A stretch of 64,000 nt of DNA from JBEKTW01 sp049515655 (GCA_049515655.1 JBEKTW010000019.1:10647-74646), one strand, 5' to 3'. Positions 8,474 to 17,740 are shown, counted from the stretch's first letter. The notes: generated from the letters alone by a model not told the origin. Made by a program: numbers and translations.

Positions 8474-9841
8474 TCAGTCATGGGCCGCAAAGAACTCCTC
8501 GTGCAATACGCGGACGGCGTTGTCCGCGGCGCCCTCATCCACAACGAGTGTGATGTTGATCTCCGAAGCGCCTTCGGAAACCATTTCGACATTGACCTGG
8601 GCGCGAGCGAGCGCCCCAAACACCCGCGCCGCGATTCCCGGAGTGTCCTTCATTCTCTCGCCGACGATGCAGATAATCGCTCTGCCGGAAGCAACGCGCG
8701 TCTCGCCAATTTGCTCAAGTTCTGCCCGGATCGCATCGAGGCCGTCCTTGCTGTCGATCGTCACCGAGACACTCACTTCCGATGTGGAAACTACATCGAC
8801 ACTCTTCTGATGGTCGGCAAAAATGGAGAAAATCCTTGCGAGAAATCCGTGGGCCAGCAGCATGCGGGAGGATGACACGTTGACCAGCGTGATACCTTTC
8901 TTCGAAGCTATCGATTTGACGGGAAACTTCCCGCTTGTTGCCGGGGTCTTGAGGATGAGGGTACCCTTGAGCTCGGGTCTCCGTGAATTCAGTACGCGCA
9001 CGGGAATATTCCGCTGGACGGCGGGCAGGATCGTCTTCGGATGAAGAACCTTCGCCCCAAAATACGCAAGCTCGGAGGCTTCATCGAAACTCATTTGCTG
9101 GACGATCTTCGCTTCGGGGACAATTCGCGGGTCGGCTGTCATCATGCCGTCGACGTCGGTCCAAATCTGGATTTCTTCCGCACCGAGAGCCGCGCCGAAA
9201 ATTGCGGCGCTGTAATCCGAACCGCCGCGGCCGATGGTCGTCGTAGCACCGTCCTCCGTCGCGCCGATGAACCCCTGGGTCATCACCGTCTTCCCGGATT
9301 TCAGGACGGGCATCAGGACCTCAGTCACGCGTTCAGAAAGGACATCGAACATCGGATGCGCGGAGCCGAAGTGCGCGTCGGTAATCATTATGGAACGGGC
9401 GTCGAGAAGCTCTGCCTGCAGCCCATCCTGCAAGAGTGCCGCCTCGATGATGAGTGACGACAAACGCTCGCCGTACGAAGAAAACGTATCGAGGGACCGG
9501 TTCGTGAGTTCTCCGAGCAGGTACACGCCCATGACAAGATTTCGAAGTTCTTCAAAAAGTGCGCTCACCGCATCGCGAACGCGGTCGCTCGTCGGCGGAT
9601 ACAATAGTCCATCAATGATCGCCCGATGCCGTTCATGGAGCCTACTCAGTAAACCGGTAGAGGCATCCTTATCACCTTTGCGAGCCAATTGCGCAACCTT
9701 GATGAGGTCATTGGTCACGCCGGCACATGCCGACACGACCACCAGGGGACGCCGCCCCATCTCACGTCTCACGATGGTGACCACCCGCTTGATACTCGCG
9801 GCGTCTTCAACGGAAGTGCCGCCAAACTTCATGACGATCAT
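8474..9841 (-). CDS. lysC: Aspartate kinase
   Basis: Phosphorylates aspartate, the first step of the aspartate pathway. 455 residues, monofunctional. The opening MKFGGTSVEDA is the kinase signature; TTIGRGGSDYSAA and the TDVDGMMTADPR loop follow. The last about 160 residues form two ACT domains (KGITLVNVSSSRM and IICIVGERM...GIAARVF), so feedback inhibition by an amino acid, probably lysine, is expected. Start and stop overlap the upstream DUF1611 gene by 4 bases (ATGA), showing translational coupling. Confidence 0.95.
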   Translation of the reverse strand: MIVMKFGGTSVEDAASIKRVVTIVRREMGRRPLVVVSACAGVTNDLIKVAQLARKGDKDASTGLLSRLHERHRAIIDGLLYPPTSDRVRDAVSALFEELRNLVMGVYLLGELTNRSLDTFSSYGERLSSLIIEAALLQDGLQAELLDARSIMITDAHFGSAHPMFDVLSERVTEVLMPVLKSGKTVMTQGFIGATEDGATTTIGRGGSDYSAAIFGAALGAEEIQIWTDVDGMMTADPRIVPEAKIVQQMSFDEASELAYFGAKVLHPKTILPAVQRNIPVRVLNSRRPELKGTLILKTPATSGKFPVKSIASKKGITLVNVSSSRMLLAHGFLARIFSIFADHQKSVDVVSTSEVSVSVTIDSKDGLDAIRAELEQIGETRVASGRAIICIVGERMKDTPGIAARVFGALARAQVNVEMVSEGASEINITLVVDEGAADNAVRVLHEEFFAAHD

Positions 9842-10908
9842 GATGCCGAAGTTTCCTTTCTTTTACAGTCAAGATGTTCCAGAATCGCATCGGCAAGCCT
9901 CTTCACGTCCGGCGCGAGAACATCGCCGACCGGCAGGCCCGTCTGTTCTTCCAATGAGCGTTGTGCGAACCCCGCCTGCCGGGGAGTCATGAGAGTCGTG
10001 TTGATGGCCACGACAACAACCTTTGAGGACTTGAACGGAGCGAGGATCATTTCGTGAATCCCGATGAGGCGTTTCACATCATCGATTGAAAAATCATAAT
10101 CATCGGCATGCCTGGCCGGATGGTGCACCATCACCATCGCGTCGGGCATCACGCCATGCATGAGACCGAGCGTCACACTCGAATACCCCTGGTGCGTGAG
10201 CGAGCCCTGTCCCTCGACATGAATGAATTTCTTGCCCTCGGCCGCCCTTTTGTCAATTTCCATTTCGATCGATCCGGCAACGTAGTCGCTAACCACGGAA
10301 TCGACGGCGATTCCCCTGCCCGACAGCAGGATTCCCGTCTGACCCGTCGCGAGAAAATCCGAGGACAGGCCGCGGCGCTCGAACTCGCGATGCAATTCAA
10401 ACGAGGCGGTCATTTTCCCCACGTTACAATCCGTCCCGACGGTGAGGATCGTTTTTGAGGTTCGGGTTTTCCAATGACCCTGCGAGATTGCTTCGTACTC
10501 GATCGGAACCCGCCGTAAGTCATCAATGGTCACGTTGTTCGCCTTTGCACACTTCACAAATTCCTCATCGTCGGATAGAAGAGTGTGCAAGCCACTGATA
10601 ATGTTCAACCCGTTCTCAATGGCTTCCCTCACAATATGCCTCCAGGAATCGGGCAGCTTCCCCCCTGTTGGAGCGATTCCGATCAAGAGAGTGTCGGGCT
10701 TCCTCTGCAACCCCGACCTGAGGTCCGGAACAACCGGAATATTTCCGCCGAATCCCAGGACGTCCTGTGCCGAACGACCGGCCTGCAGACTGTCGATCAC
10801 TCCCACCACTTCATCGGGAATGTACCGGATGGCCTGATTTGCCGTCTTTGAGGCGAGCGGACCGAACCTGCCTTCGGCCAGGATAATAATGCGGCGACGT
10901 TGTCTCAT
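9838..10908 (-). CDS. DUF1611 P-loop protein (DgcN-like)
   Basis: 356 residues. The N-terminal half is a Rossmann-like domain (IIILAEGRFGP...GVIDS); the C-terminal half begins at a P-loop-like GTDCNVGKMTAS and contains FIHVEGQGSLTHQGYS. This is the DUF1611 layout. A characterised family member, DgcN, is a D-glutamate N-acetyltransferase; whether this one does that is not known. Here it is wedged between a site-2 protease (7-base gap) and lysC (4-base overlap), so it may act on an amino acid linked to cell wall or lysine supply. No DgcA-type epimerase is adjacent. Confidence 0.75.
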   Translation of the reverse strand: MRQRRRIIILAEGRFGPLASKTANQAIRYIPDEVVGVIDSLQAGRSAQDVLGFGGNIPVVPDLRSGLQRKPDTLLIGIAPTGGKLPDSWRHIVREAIENGLNIISGLHTLLSDDEEFVKCAKANNVTIDDLRRVPIEYEAISQGHWKTRTSKTILTVGTDCNVGKMTASFELHREFERRGLSSDFLATGQTGILLSGRGIAVDSVVSDYVAGSIEMEIDKRAAEGKKFIHVEGQGSLTHQGYSSVTLGLMHGVMPDAMVMVHHPARHADDYDFSIDDVKRLIGIHEMILAPFKSSKVVVVAINTTLMTPRQAGFAQRSLEEQTGLPVGDVLAPDVKRLADAILEHLDCKRKETSAS

Positions 10909-10915
10909 CCTGCTG

Positions 10916-11590
10916 TCAAAGGAAGATGTGTATCAGGAATTGAAACGGGAGCGTAAGTGTCTCAATGATGAACATAAACAGCATGCTGAACGGCGGCCAG
11001 CGCATAAGCAAGAGAATGACAAAGATGCCGAAGAATCCAACGCTGCGGTAACGGTCGCTCAGGTCATCCGGCATCATCGAGGCTGCGACATGAGAACCGT
11101 CAAGCGGAGGAATGGGGATCAGATTGAAAACCGCCAGCACGACGTTGAGCGTGATGCCGCCCGCAAACATCTTCAGCAGGAACGTCATGAGCTCATCCAG
11201 AACAGAACTGGACTGATAGAGTAATGGAGTGATAAGAGCGAGAATGATGAAGATAATTGTGCAGGCCAGCGCAAGGAGAATGTTGGAAAGCGGACCCACG
11301 ACGGAAACCAGCACATCATCTCTGCGGTAGTTTGAAAAATTCATCGGATTCACGGGCACCGGCTTAGCCCATGCGATGAACACACGCCCGGCGACAAACA
11401 GCGAGAACAGCGGTACCAGAATTGAGCCGACGGGGTCAATGTGAGGAATCGGGTTCAGCGTCAGTCGTCCCATGTCCCTGGCCGTTGTGTCGCCCAATCG
11501 CAATGCCATCCAGCCGTGCGCCAGCTCGTGGATCACGACAGAGAATAAAAGAATCGGCAAAATATATATTTGCTCAAGCACTGTATTCAA
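10916..11590 (-). CDS. Site-2 protease family (M50) intramembrane metalloprotease
   Basis: 224 residues, mostly membrane. The zinc site HELAH (H21, E22, H25) lies in the first span, and the third ligand region NLIPIPPLDGSHV is present near residue 165. This matches the short M50 rhomboid-independent group without PDZ domain. The substrate is unknown. It heads the run leading into DUF1611, lysC and lysA. The upstream 270 bases hold a repeat block. Confidence 0.88.
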   Translation of the reverse strand: MNTVLEQIYILPILLFSVVIHELAHGWMALRLGDTTARDMGRLTLNPIPHIDPVGSILVPLFSLFVAGRVFIAWAKPVPVNPMNFSNYRRDDVLVSVVGPLSNILLALACTIIFIILALITPLLYQSSSVLDELMTFLLKMFAGGITLNVVLAVFNLIPIPPLDGSHVAASMMPDDLSDRYRSVGFFGIFVILLLMRWPPFSMLFMFIIETLTLPFQFLIHIFL

Positions 11591-11607
11591 TCAAAAAAGA
11601 TGTCATC

Positions 11608-11860
11608 GGTTGTTAGTTCTTGGTTCATTGTCATTGGTCATTGGTCATTGTTCATTGTTCATTGTTCATTGTTCATCGGTCCCGGCTTTTAGCTGTTGGC
11701 TATTAATTCAAAATTAAAAATGAAAAATTAAAAAACGTTCTGGCATCTCAATATCTCAACTACTTAACTACCAGACTATTCAACCACCTAACTACTCCAT
11801 TTATCCATTACTCCATTCTCCGTTTCCCCCGCTCACCGCTTCACCCTCACTTCACCCTTC
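11608..11860. repeat. Composite intergenic repeat, locus c
   Basis: Starts with 7-base units (CATTGGT then CATTGTT, about eight in a row near 11626-11690), then GGCTTTTAGCTGTTGGC, then an A/T block whose bases 11723-11744 match 15454-15475 perfectly in inverse orientation and whose bases 11711-11734 match 51561-51584. It ends in words like CAACTACTTAACTACC and TCCATTACTCCATTC. It fills the gap between xerD and the M50 gene. Confidence 0.7.
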
Positions 11861-12751
11861 CTATCCTCGCGGATGAAATGTTCTGTGAACTTCCTTCAAG
11901 TACTCCCGGTCGATATGGGTATAAATCTGAGTCGTGGAAATGTCCGCATGGCCGAGCATCTCCTGAACCGCACGCAAATCCGCACCGCCTTCAAGAAGGT
12001 GCGTCGCGAAGGAATGCCGGAAGGTATGCGGATGGACCTCTTTCTTGATGCCGGCTTTCAACGTATACGCATGGACAATATTCCAGATTGCCATCCGGCT
12101 CATCGGGCGCCCGCGGGCGTTCAGGAACAACACATCGCGCCCTCTGCCCTTCCGTGCAAGCTCGCTGCGCGCCTGACGCTGATACTTTTCGATCCATTCC
12201 AACGCTATTTTCCCGATCGGCACGATCCGTTCCTTGGAGCCCTTGCCGAACACGCGTACGGCGCCGACGTCAAAATACACCTCCGACTGCTTCAGGGAAA
12301 TCAACTCCGACACACGCACACCGGTAGCATACATCGTTTCGAGAATTGCCTTATCGCGAATGCCTCGCGGGCCGATGGTATCCGGTTGATGCAGAATCGC
12401 CTCAATTTCGTTCTGGTTCAGGACGTCGGGCAAGGTCCTGGAGAGTTTCGGCGCGTCGATGTTCTGTGTGGGATCGGTCGCGCTGATTTTTTCGCCCATC
12501 AGGAATTTGTGGAATCCTTTGATCGTGGAAAAATTCCTGGAGATACTTTTCGGACCCAACCCAAGATCATACAAAGTTGAGAGAAATGCCGAAATATCCG
12601 CATCCTTGATCTTGTCGGATGATTTTATCCCCCTCGATTCCAGGAATTGCAGATATCGTACAAGGTCTCGCTTATAGGATTCGACCGTGTTCTCCGACGC
12701 ATTCTTCTCAACCTCAAGGAAATGAATGTATGATCGGAGGTGCTGGTTCAT
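11861..12751 (-). CDS. xerD: Tyrosine recombinase XerD-like
   Basis: 296 residues, the usual Xer length. An N-terminal SAM-like DNA-binding domain (residues 1-90) precedes the catalytic domain. The catalytic residues are visible: R146 (ATGVRVSEL), H242 and R245 (PHTFRHSFATH), H268 (MLGHADISTTQ) and Y277 (IYTHI). It should resolve chromosome dimers with a partner at dif. Start overlaps the stop of the HD phosphodiesterase gene (ATGA). XerC versus XerD cannot be fully separated by eye, but the GVRVSEL and HADISTTQIYTH forms fit XerD. It is not linked to a mobile element. Confidence 0.9.
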   Translation of the reverse strand: MNQHLRSYIHFLEVEKNASENTVESYKRDLVRYLQFLESRGIKSSDKIKDADISAFLSTLYDLGLGPKSISRNFSTIKGFHKFLMGEKISATDPTQNIDAPKLSRTLPDVLNQNEIEAILHQPDTIGPRGIRDKAILETMYATGVRVSELISLKQSEVYFDVGAVRVFGKGSKERIVPIGKIALEWIEKYQRQARSELARKGRGRDVLFLNARGRPMSRMAIWNIVHAYTLKAGIKKEVHPHTFRHSFATHLLEGGADLRAVQEMLGHADISTTQIYTHIDREYLKEVHRTFHPRG

Positions 12752-15195
12752 TGCGGCTGACCTGTCGACTGATTGCTTTCTGCCGACGCCGGCAGTTTGG
12801 CCGGTGCAACCTCCACGACAGGAACTTCGGCGACCGGCGCCGGAACGGCAGCGGCAGGTTTCGGCTCTTCTCCGGTGCCTGGCTTTGGTGCTTCTGTTCG
12901 GGTTGCGGCTACCGGCGATTCCTGCAGTTGTTGTACCGTTTTCCTCTCCGCCGCGGTTTGCTCGGGATACTCGATCCGCTGATGATGGATGCCGATGAGG
13001 ATCTTTATAAATGCCTCCTTGATCTTCCTCATGTCCTTGAGCGTCAATTCACATTCGTCCAGTTGTCCTTCAATAAACCGCTGCTTGATCAGGTTTTCGA
13101 CAATCAGCTCAAGCCGCTGGGGAGTAATTTCCTCGATTGTCCTCGTTGCCGCCTCCACCAAGTCGGCCAGCATCACGATGGCCGTCTCTTTCGATTGTGG
13201 TTTCGGCCCCGGATAACAGAAGTCCTCTTCCCGGACCGTATCCTTCGGATTCTTTCTTGCCGCGGCCTGCTTCAACGCTTTATCGTAGAAGAAAGAGATC
13301 CTGTTCGTCCCGTGGTGCTGAGGGATGAAGTCGACGATCCTCTCGGGCAATCCTTTCTGGCGCGCGAGCTCAATTCCTTCCTTGACGTGCGAAATGATGA
13401 CGAGCGCGCTCATGCGCGGTTTTAATTTTGAATGCTTGCTGTGCGAGCCTGTCTGGTTCTCAACGAAATACTCGGGCTTTTCCAGCTTTCCGATGTCGTG
13501 GTAGTAAGCCCCCACCCGGGCAAGGATGGGATTAGCCCCAACAGCCTCTGCCGCGGCCTCGGCAAGATTTCCAATGGTAACACTGTGATGAAATGTCCCC
13601 GGAGCTATCTCGGAAAGTTGCCGGAGCAGAGGATGATTGAAGTCCGAAAGCTCCAGCAGGGTCAGATCCGTTGACACACGAAACACCCGCTCGAAGAAAA
13701 TTAGCAGGCCGTATGTTAAGACGGGAGAAAACACTGCATTTGCCAGCGCGAACGTCATTTCAGTGAAGATAGTGTCGAAACTCTCAAATCGTTCCAGCGC
13801 AAGGGCGAGGATCGAGGCGGAATACCCCAGGAATATGAACCCGAGCGAGCGGAAAATCTGGGTCCGGTTACGAATATCCCTCACAGTGTAGGCGCCGAGA
13901 GAACCCGCGATGAGCGAGGAAATAGCGACCGCGTAATCGTTGCCGCGTATCCCCGCGATCAGAAATGCCATGGTCACAGTCCCATAGAGGGCAACGCGCG
14001 AATCGAAGATAATCGCCAGGAGCATCGAGGCCGCGGGAACGAAGATAAGATACTGAACGGGTTGCACGACGTTGACGGAAATCGAAAGATGGGCGAAAAA
14101 TGTTTCCATGACCAGGAGCAACGCGATCTGCGTAAGCATGGCGTTGCTGTGGAAAATTTTCTTCCGGAAGAGAAAGAGGTAGATTCCAAAGAGACCGATA
14201 ACGAGCGCCACGTGGAGGAGAATTCCCCCGCGCTGAATCCATACGTCATTCTCCGAACCCTGTTCCGCTTTCGCTTTCCTGAATGAATCGAGCTTCAGTT
14301 TCACCTCATCGGTGATCCGGTCGTGTTTGCTGACAATCCGCTCATTCTCCTGGACAAACCCGAGCGTCCTCGGAACACTCTCTGCGGCGACATTGATAAG
14401 ACGCTCCGTTTCAAACCGGTTATACACGATGTTCGGTCGAAGAACAGACTGCAGTATCTGAACGCCAAGACCGAGCATGTCTGATTGCGGGGAAAAGGCA
14501 CCAAGACGGTCCCGCGCCTCTATTGATGCCGCGGCGACATCGAGGAGCATCTGCTTTTCTATGATCTCTTCCATGGATCCTTTTCGAAGAGCGAGCCGCT
14601 TGTGAGACAGTATCACCGCATCCGAATCGACAACTCCCAGCCGGAGAATCTCAACCAGAATCGACTTGAGCGTCCGTTCAAATTGGGGAAGCATGTCATT
14701 CGTCTTTCGCCGTTCTGCCGTTCGCCATTGCCCGAGTATGCTCCACTGCCTATCGGAAATTGCCACGGGAAAGCGATCCATCAACCGGCGGAACTTCACC
14801 GAGTCGGTCACGGATCGGGTCCCACGCCATTGACGCTGCGCATCGATCGCCTCTCGGAGATTGGCCATCACCACGTTCAGGCTTTCGAGGTCGGCCTGCT
14901 CCACATCCTGCCGGCGCTCGACGACGGGAATCACAGAAGCAACGGCAGTACGTTGTTCCTCATCGAGCTGGTGCGGGTCCTTGTAGAGCGGAAATGAGAA
15001 CGGGGCGATGAGGTCGTTGTTCGTCCACACCGAACCCACCTGGCCGGAAAATTCGATGGACTCGTTGCTCGGGAACATGAGGACGATCAGCACGACCAGG
15101 AAAATCCCTATCAGAACCTTGAGAACAGAGTTATCCTGGAGTCTGAGATTCTTCAATACACTCAAAAAACCGCTATTCTTCAGTCTTAATTTCAT
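12748..15195 (-). CDS. 7TM-HD domain phosphodiesterase, PgpH-like
   Basis: 815 residues. One N-terminal membrane span (VLIGIFLVVLIVLMF), an extracytoplasmic domain of about 270 residues (7TMR-HDED type), seven spans between about 310 and 520, then a cytoplasmic HD domain with HHSVTIGNLAEAAAE and YYHDIGKLEKPEYF. Characterised homologues (PgpH) hydrolyse cyclic di-AMP; that activity is the likely one here. The last 60 residues are an Ala/Pro/Val-rich tail with no family counterpart that I know. It is coupled to xerD by a 4-base overlap. No Shine-Dalgarno is visible before ATG 15195. Confidence 0.88.
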   Translation of the reverse strand: MKLRLKNSGFLSVLKNLRLQDNSVLKVLIGIFLVVLIVLMFPSNESIEFSGQVGSVWTNNDLIAPFSFPLYKDPHQLDEEQRTAVASVIPVVERRQDVEQADLESLNVVMANLREAIDAQRQWRGTRSVTDSVKFRRLMDRFPVAISDRQWSILGQWRTAERRKTNDMLPQFERTLKSILVEILRLGVVDSDAVILSHKRLALRKGSMEEIIEKQMLLDVAAASIEARDRLGAFSPQSDMLGLGVQILQSVLRPNIVYNRFETERLINVAAESVPRTLGFVQENERIVSKHDRITDEVKLKLDSFRKAKAEQGSENDVWIQRGGILLHVALVIGLFGIYLFLFRKKIFHSNAMLTQIALLLVMETFFAHLSISVNVVQPVQYLIFVPAASMLLAIIFDSRVALYGTVTMAFLIAGIRGNDYAVAISSLIAGSLGAYTVRDIRNRTQIFRSLGFIFLGYSASILALALERFESFDTIFTEMTFALANAVFSPVLTYGLLIFFERVFRVSTDLTLLELSDFNHPLLRQLSEIAPGTFHHSVTIGNLAEAAAEAVGANPILARVGAYYHDIGKLEKPEYFVENQTGSHSKHSKLKPRMSALVIISHVKEGIELARQKGLPERIVDFIPQHHGTNRISFFYDKALKQAAARKNPKDTVREEDFCYPGPKPQSKETAIVMLADLVEAATRTIEEITPQRLELIVENLIKQRFIEGQLDECELTLKDMRKIKEAFIKILIGIHHQRIEYPEQTAAERKTVQQLQESPVAATRTEAPKPGTGEEPKPAAAVPAPVAEVPVVEVAPAKLPASAESNQSTGQPQ

Positions 15196-15210
15196 ATACT
15201 TTACATAATA

Positions 15211-15500
15211 TCAGAAGAAGTTGAGAGAGAAGCAAGATGGAGATGCGGAGAGGATGAATGGATTAATGGAGAAATGGAGGAATCGAGGATGGTACGAGAT
15301 GATGGGATCGGGAGATTGGGAGACGGGGAGATTTGGAGATGATGAGATAGTGAGATACGCCAGGACTTTTTTAATTTCTAATTTTGCGTTTTGAATTGAA
15401 AGATAAGAGATGATGAGATGATAAGATAATGAGATTGTGAGATGATGAGATTCGCCAGAACGTTTTTTAATTTTTACTTTTGCATTTTGAATTGGTCGCT
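15211..15500. repeat. Composite intergenic repeat, locus d, with internal duplication
   Basis: Purine-rich words (GATGAGATGATAAGA type) followed by the A/T block occur twice, around 15340-15400 and 15400-15495, so the module is tandemly duplicated. Bases 15454-15475 match 11723-11744 perfectly in inverse orientation. The open frame on the minus strand through here is made of repeat and is not credible as a gene. Confidence 0.65.
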
Positions 15501-15608
15501 GTTTGATGTTTTGGGTTCTTGCCCTTAGTTGACAATGCCGGATAAGTTCCGTAGATTTGCGAAGTAACTTTAGGGTGTGGGAATTGACAAACTTACCATG
15601 AGAATCAG

Positions 15609-15756
15609 AATTCACAGAATGAGAGAATTTCCTGAATAGATCAGAATTCACAGAATTATGGGATTTTCAGAATATAGACGACAACAATTCTGTCAATTCT
15701 GAAATCCTGAAAATTCTGGATCGGATTTCACAGAATGAGAGAATTTCCTGAATAAG
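15609..15756. repeat. 28-bp direct repeats around an imperfect palindrome
   Basis: A 28-base sequence built on CACAGAATGAGAGAATTTCC occurs perfectly at 15611-15638 and 15727-15754. Between them, words such as GGATTTTCAGAAT and ATTCTGAAATCC are reverse complements and could fold into a long hairpin. It sits about 80 bases before the NmrA-type gene. Confidence 0.65.
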
Positions 15757-15837
15757 TAAGAGCAAACGGACAAAGTGAATAATTATCAATTTCAGCCTCA
15801 GTAAAAATTTAATGAATTTGTAGCAAAATAAGAAAAG

Positions 15838-16746
15838 ATGAATAAAATAATATTAGCAGCAGGTGCTACAGGCAATCTAGGTGAAAGAGTTGTTTACGCT
15901 TTACTTGACAGACGTGCTGAAGTCAGAGCGGTTGTTCGCTCAAGCAGTGATATTGAAAAATTAAATAAGCTTGAGAAACTTGGAGTGAAGATATTTAAGG
16001 TAAATATGTCAAATGTAGAAGAAATATCCGATGCTTGCATTGGTGTATCTTGTGTCGTGTCAGCATTGCAAGGGTTACACGAGGTGATTGTAGATACCCA
16101 AAGAGTATTGTTGGATGCTGCAATAGCGACAGGAGTACCTCGCTTCATTCCGTCCGACTACTCGATCGATTTCACCAAGTTTCCACCCGGAGAGAATCGC
16201 AATCTCGATCTGCGCCGAGACTTCCATAAGCGACTGGATAAGACTTCGATTTCAGCGACCACGATCTTCAACGGCGCGTTTGCCGATCTTCTGACCGGTC
16301 AGATGCCGCTCATTCTCTTCAAAGTGAAACGAGTCCTCTATTGGGGGGATGCAGACCAGCGCATGGACTTCACGACGATGGACGACACGGCCGCATTCAC
16401 GGCGAGCGCGGCTCTTGATCCGTCCACCCCTCGCATTCTACGAATCGCTGGCGATCAAGTCAGCGCCCGGGAGCTGACAGCGGTCGTGAGTGAGGTGGCC
16501 GGAAAGAAGTTCCGCCTGTTCCGCGCCGGAGGTCTGGGAATGCTCGGCACGCTTATCAAGGTAGCGCGCACGGTCGCTCCCGGAGAGAAGGAACTTTACC
16601 CGGCATGGCAGGGCATGCAGTACATGCGTAACATGTTCGACGGCCGGGCAAAGCTAGAGCCGCTCGACAACGATCGCTATCCCAGCATGCGTTGGACAAC
16701 TGTGCGGGATGTGCTCTCAGCGCGTCAAGTTAGGCGCCCATCGTGA
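15838..16746 (+). CDS. NmrA-like NAD(P)-binding reductase, compositionally chimeric
   Basis: 302 residues. The N-terminus has a Rossmann loop (AAGATGNLGERV) typical of the NmrA/isoflavone-reductase-like short-chain group; PSDYSIDF and the later MDFTTMDDTAAF are further landmarks. Substrate unknown. The first about 100 codons (to roughly 16135) are AT-rich with A/T third positions, while the rest is GC-rich with G/C third positions, and the frame is unbroken across the switch. The gene stands alone, with AT-rich flanks, in an accessory region. It is probably a recombinant between two alleles, or an assembly chimera. Confidence 0.75.
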   Translation: MNKIILAAGATGNLGERVVYALLDRRAEVRAVVRSSSDIEKLNKLEKLGVKIFKVNMSNVEEISDACIGVSCVVSALQGLHEVIVDTQRVLLDAAIATGVPRFIPSDYSIDFTKFPPGENRNLDLRRDFHKRLDKTSISATTIFNGAFADLLTGQMPLILFKVKRVLYWGDADQRMDFTTMDDTAAFTASAALDPSTPRILRIAGDQVSARELTAVVSEVAGKKFRLFRAGGLGMLGTLIKVARTVAPGEKELYPAWQGMQYMRNMFDGRAKLEPLDNDRYPSMRWTTVRDVLSARQVRRPS

Positions 16747-16863
16747 ATTCTGTTGCCATCTTGTGCCGGGCATGATCTAACGCAGGGTGAAGCGCGACAC
16801 AGAACTGAATTCATGAACTCTATCATGCTAAAAGAGTGATTGAAGCATTGAAAAAACAACTAC

Positions 16864-16958
16864 TGCTAACAGCGGTTTGGCAAAAGGCGGGCAGACGTGG
16901 CGATTGGTCTGTGAGTAGATTCGCAAAAGTATTGCATTATCTTACGAAGGCGTTGGGC
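16864..16958 (+). other. Integron attC-like site upstream of the cyclase gene
   Basis: A 95-base segment begins with TGCTAAC and ends with GTTGGGC, the latter fitting the attC core GTTRRRY exactly; the 5' box fits RYYYAAC imperfectly. Inner words (AGCGGTTTGGC, GAAGGCG) suggest partial dyad symmetry. The size is within the attC range. The call is tentative because no integrase is in the window and folding was judged only by eye. Confidence 0.35.
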
Positions 16959-16978
16959 GTAATAATGAAAGACAAATC

Positions 16979-17638
16979 ATGCAAAATAAACTAATAGACC
17001 TTACTCACATTCTTAACGAGAACATTACGGTCTACCCTGACACTGTAGGACCTAAATTTGAAGTTCTCAATACCGTTGAGAAAGATGGATTTGCTGAACT
17101 TAAAATGACGATGGTTGGTCACTCAGGAACTCATATTGATGCTCCATGTCATATGTTAAAAAACACAAAATCACTTGACCAATTTCCAATAGACAAATTC
17201 ATTGGTAAAGCAATTGTAATTCCCTGTCAAGACAAAAAAGAAATTAATTTGAAATACCTTCAAACATTTGAAGACAAAATAAATCAAATCGATTTCATCC
17301 TCTTTTTTACCGGCTGGCAGTATAAATGGAATACCAAAGACTATTTTGACGATTGTCCTACTCCAACCAGAGAAGCTGCAAAGTGGTTAACAAAATTCAA
17401 ACTTAAAGGAATTGGTTTTGATGCTTTCTCAGTCGACAAAGTTGTTTCGGCACAAAAAGTCATTTCAGAAAAGTTGCCAAACCATCATATTCTATTAGAA
17501 AAAGAGATAACCTTAATTGAGAACTTAACTAATTTAGATAAACTTCCCGACAGTGCTTTTTCGTTTCAATGTTTACCTCTGAATATTGAAAATGCAGATG
17601 GTTCACCAGTTAGAGCAATTGCAATGATTAGCGAATAA
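16979..17638 (+). CDS. Cyclase / kynurenine-formamidase-like metal-dependent hydrolase
   Basis: 219 residues. The metal-binding signature HSGTHIDAPCH near residues 48-58 places it in the cyclase family that includes arylformamidase KynB. The opening IDLTHILNENITVYPD is typical. Known members open amide or lactone rings; the substrate here is unknown and no kynurenine genes are nearby. It is markedly AT-rich compared with genes on either side and sits between attC-like sequences, so it looks recently acquired, possibly as a gene cassette. Confidence 0.85.
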   Translation: MQNKLIDLTHILNENITVYPDTVGPKFEVLNTVEKDGFAELKMTMVGHSGTHIDAPCHMLKNTKSLDQFPIDKFIGKAIVIPCQDKKEINLKYLQTFEDKINQIDFILFFTGWQYKWNTKDYFDDCPTPTREAAKWLTKFKLKGIGFDAFSVDKVVSAQKVISEKLPNHHILLEKEITLIENLTNLDKLPDSAFSFQCLPLNIENADGSPVRAIAMISE

Positions 17639-17740
17639 TAGGCTCACATGAATGACAATTACAGTTCGCTACGCCGTTGCATCGGTACGCCGGATGTTAT
17701 GTATAATTCGTTTGCTCAGTCGTTCTATATGAAACTCAGC

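Noticed and set aside
11861..12751. xerD as a marker of a mobile element
   Set aside because: It has housekeeping XerD features and is translationally coupled to the HD phosphodiesterase, with no att-like repeats nearby.
15211..15651. 146-codon open frame on the minus strand
   Set aside because: It is translated repeat sequence (poly-word composition, Ser/His/Lys/Ile rich) with no motif and no ribosome site.
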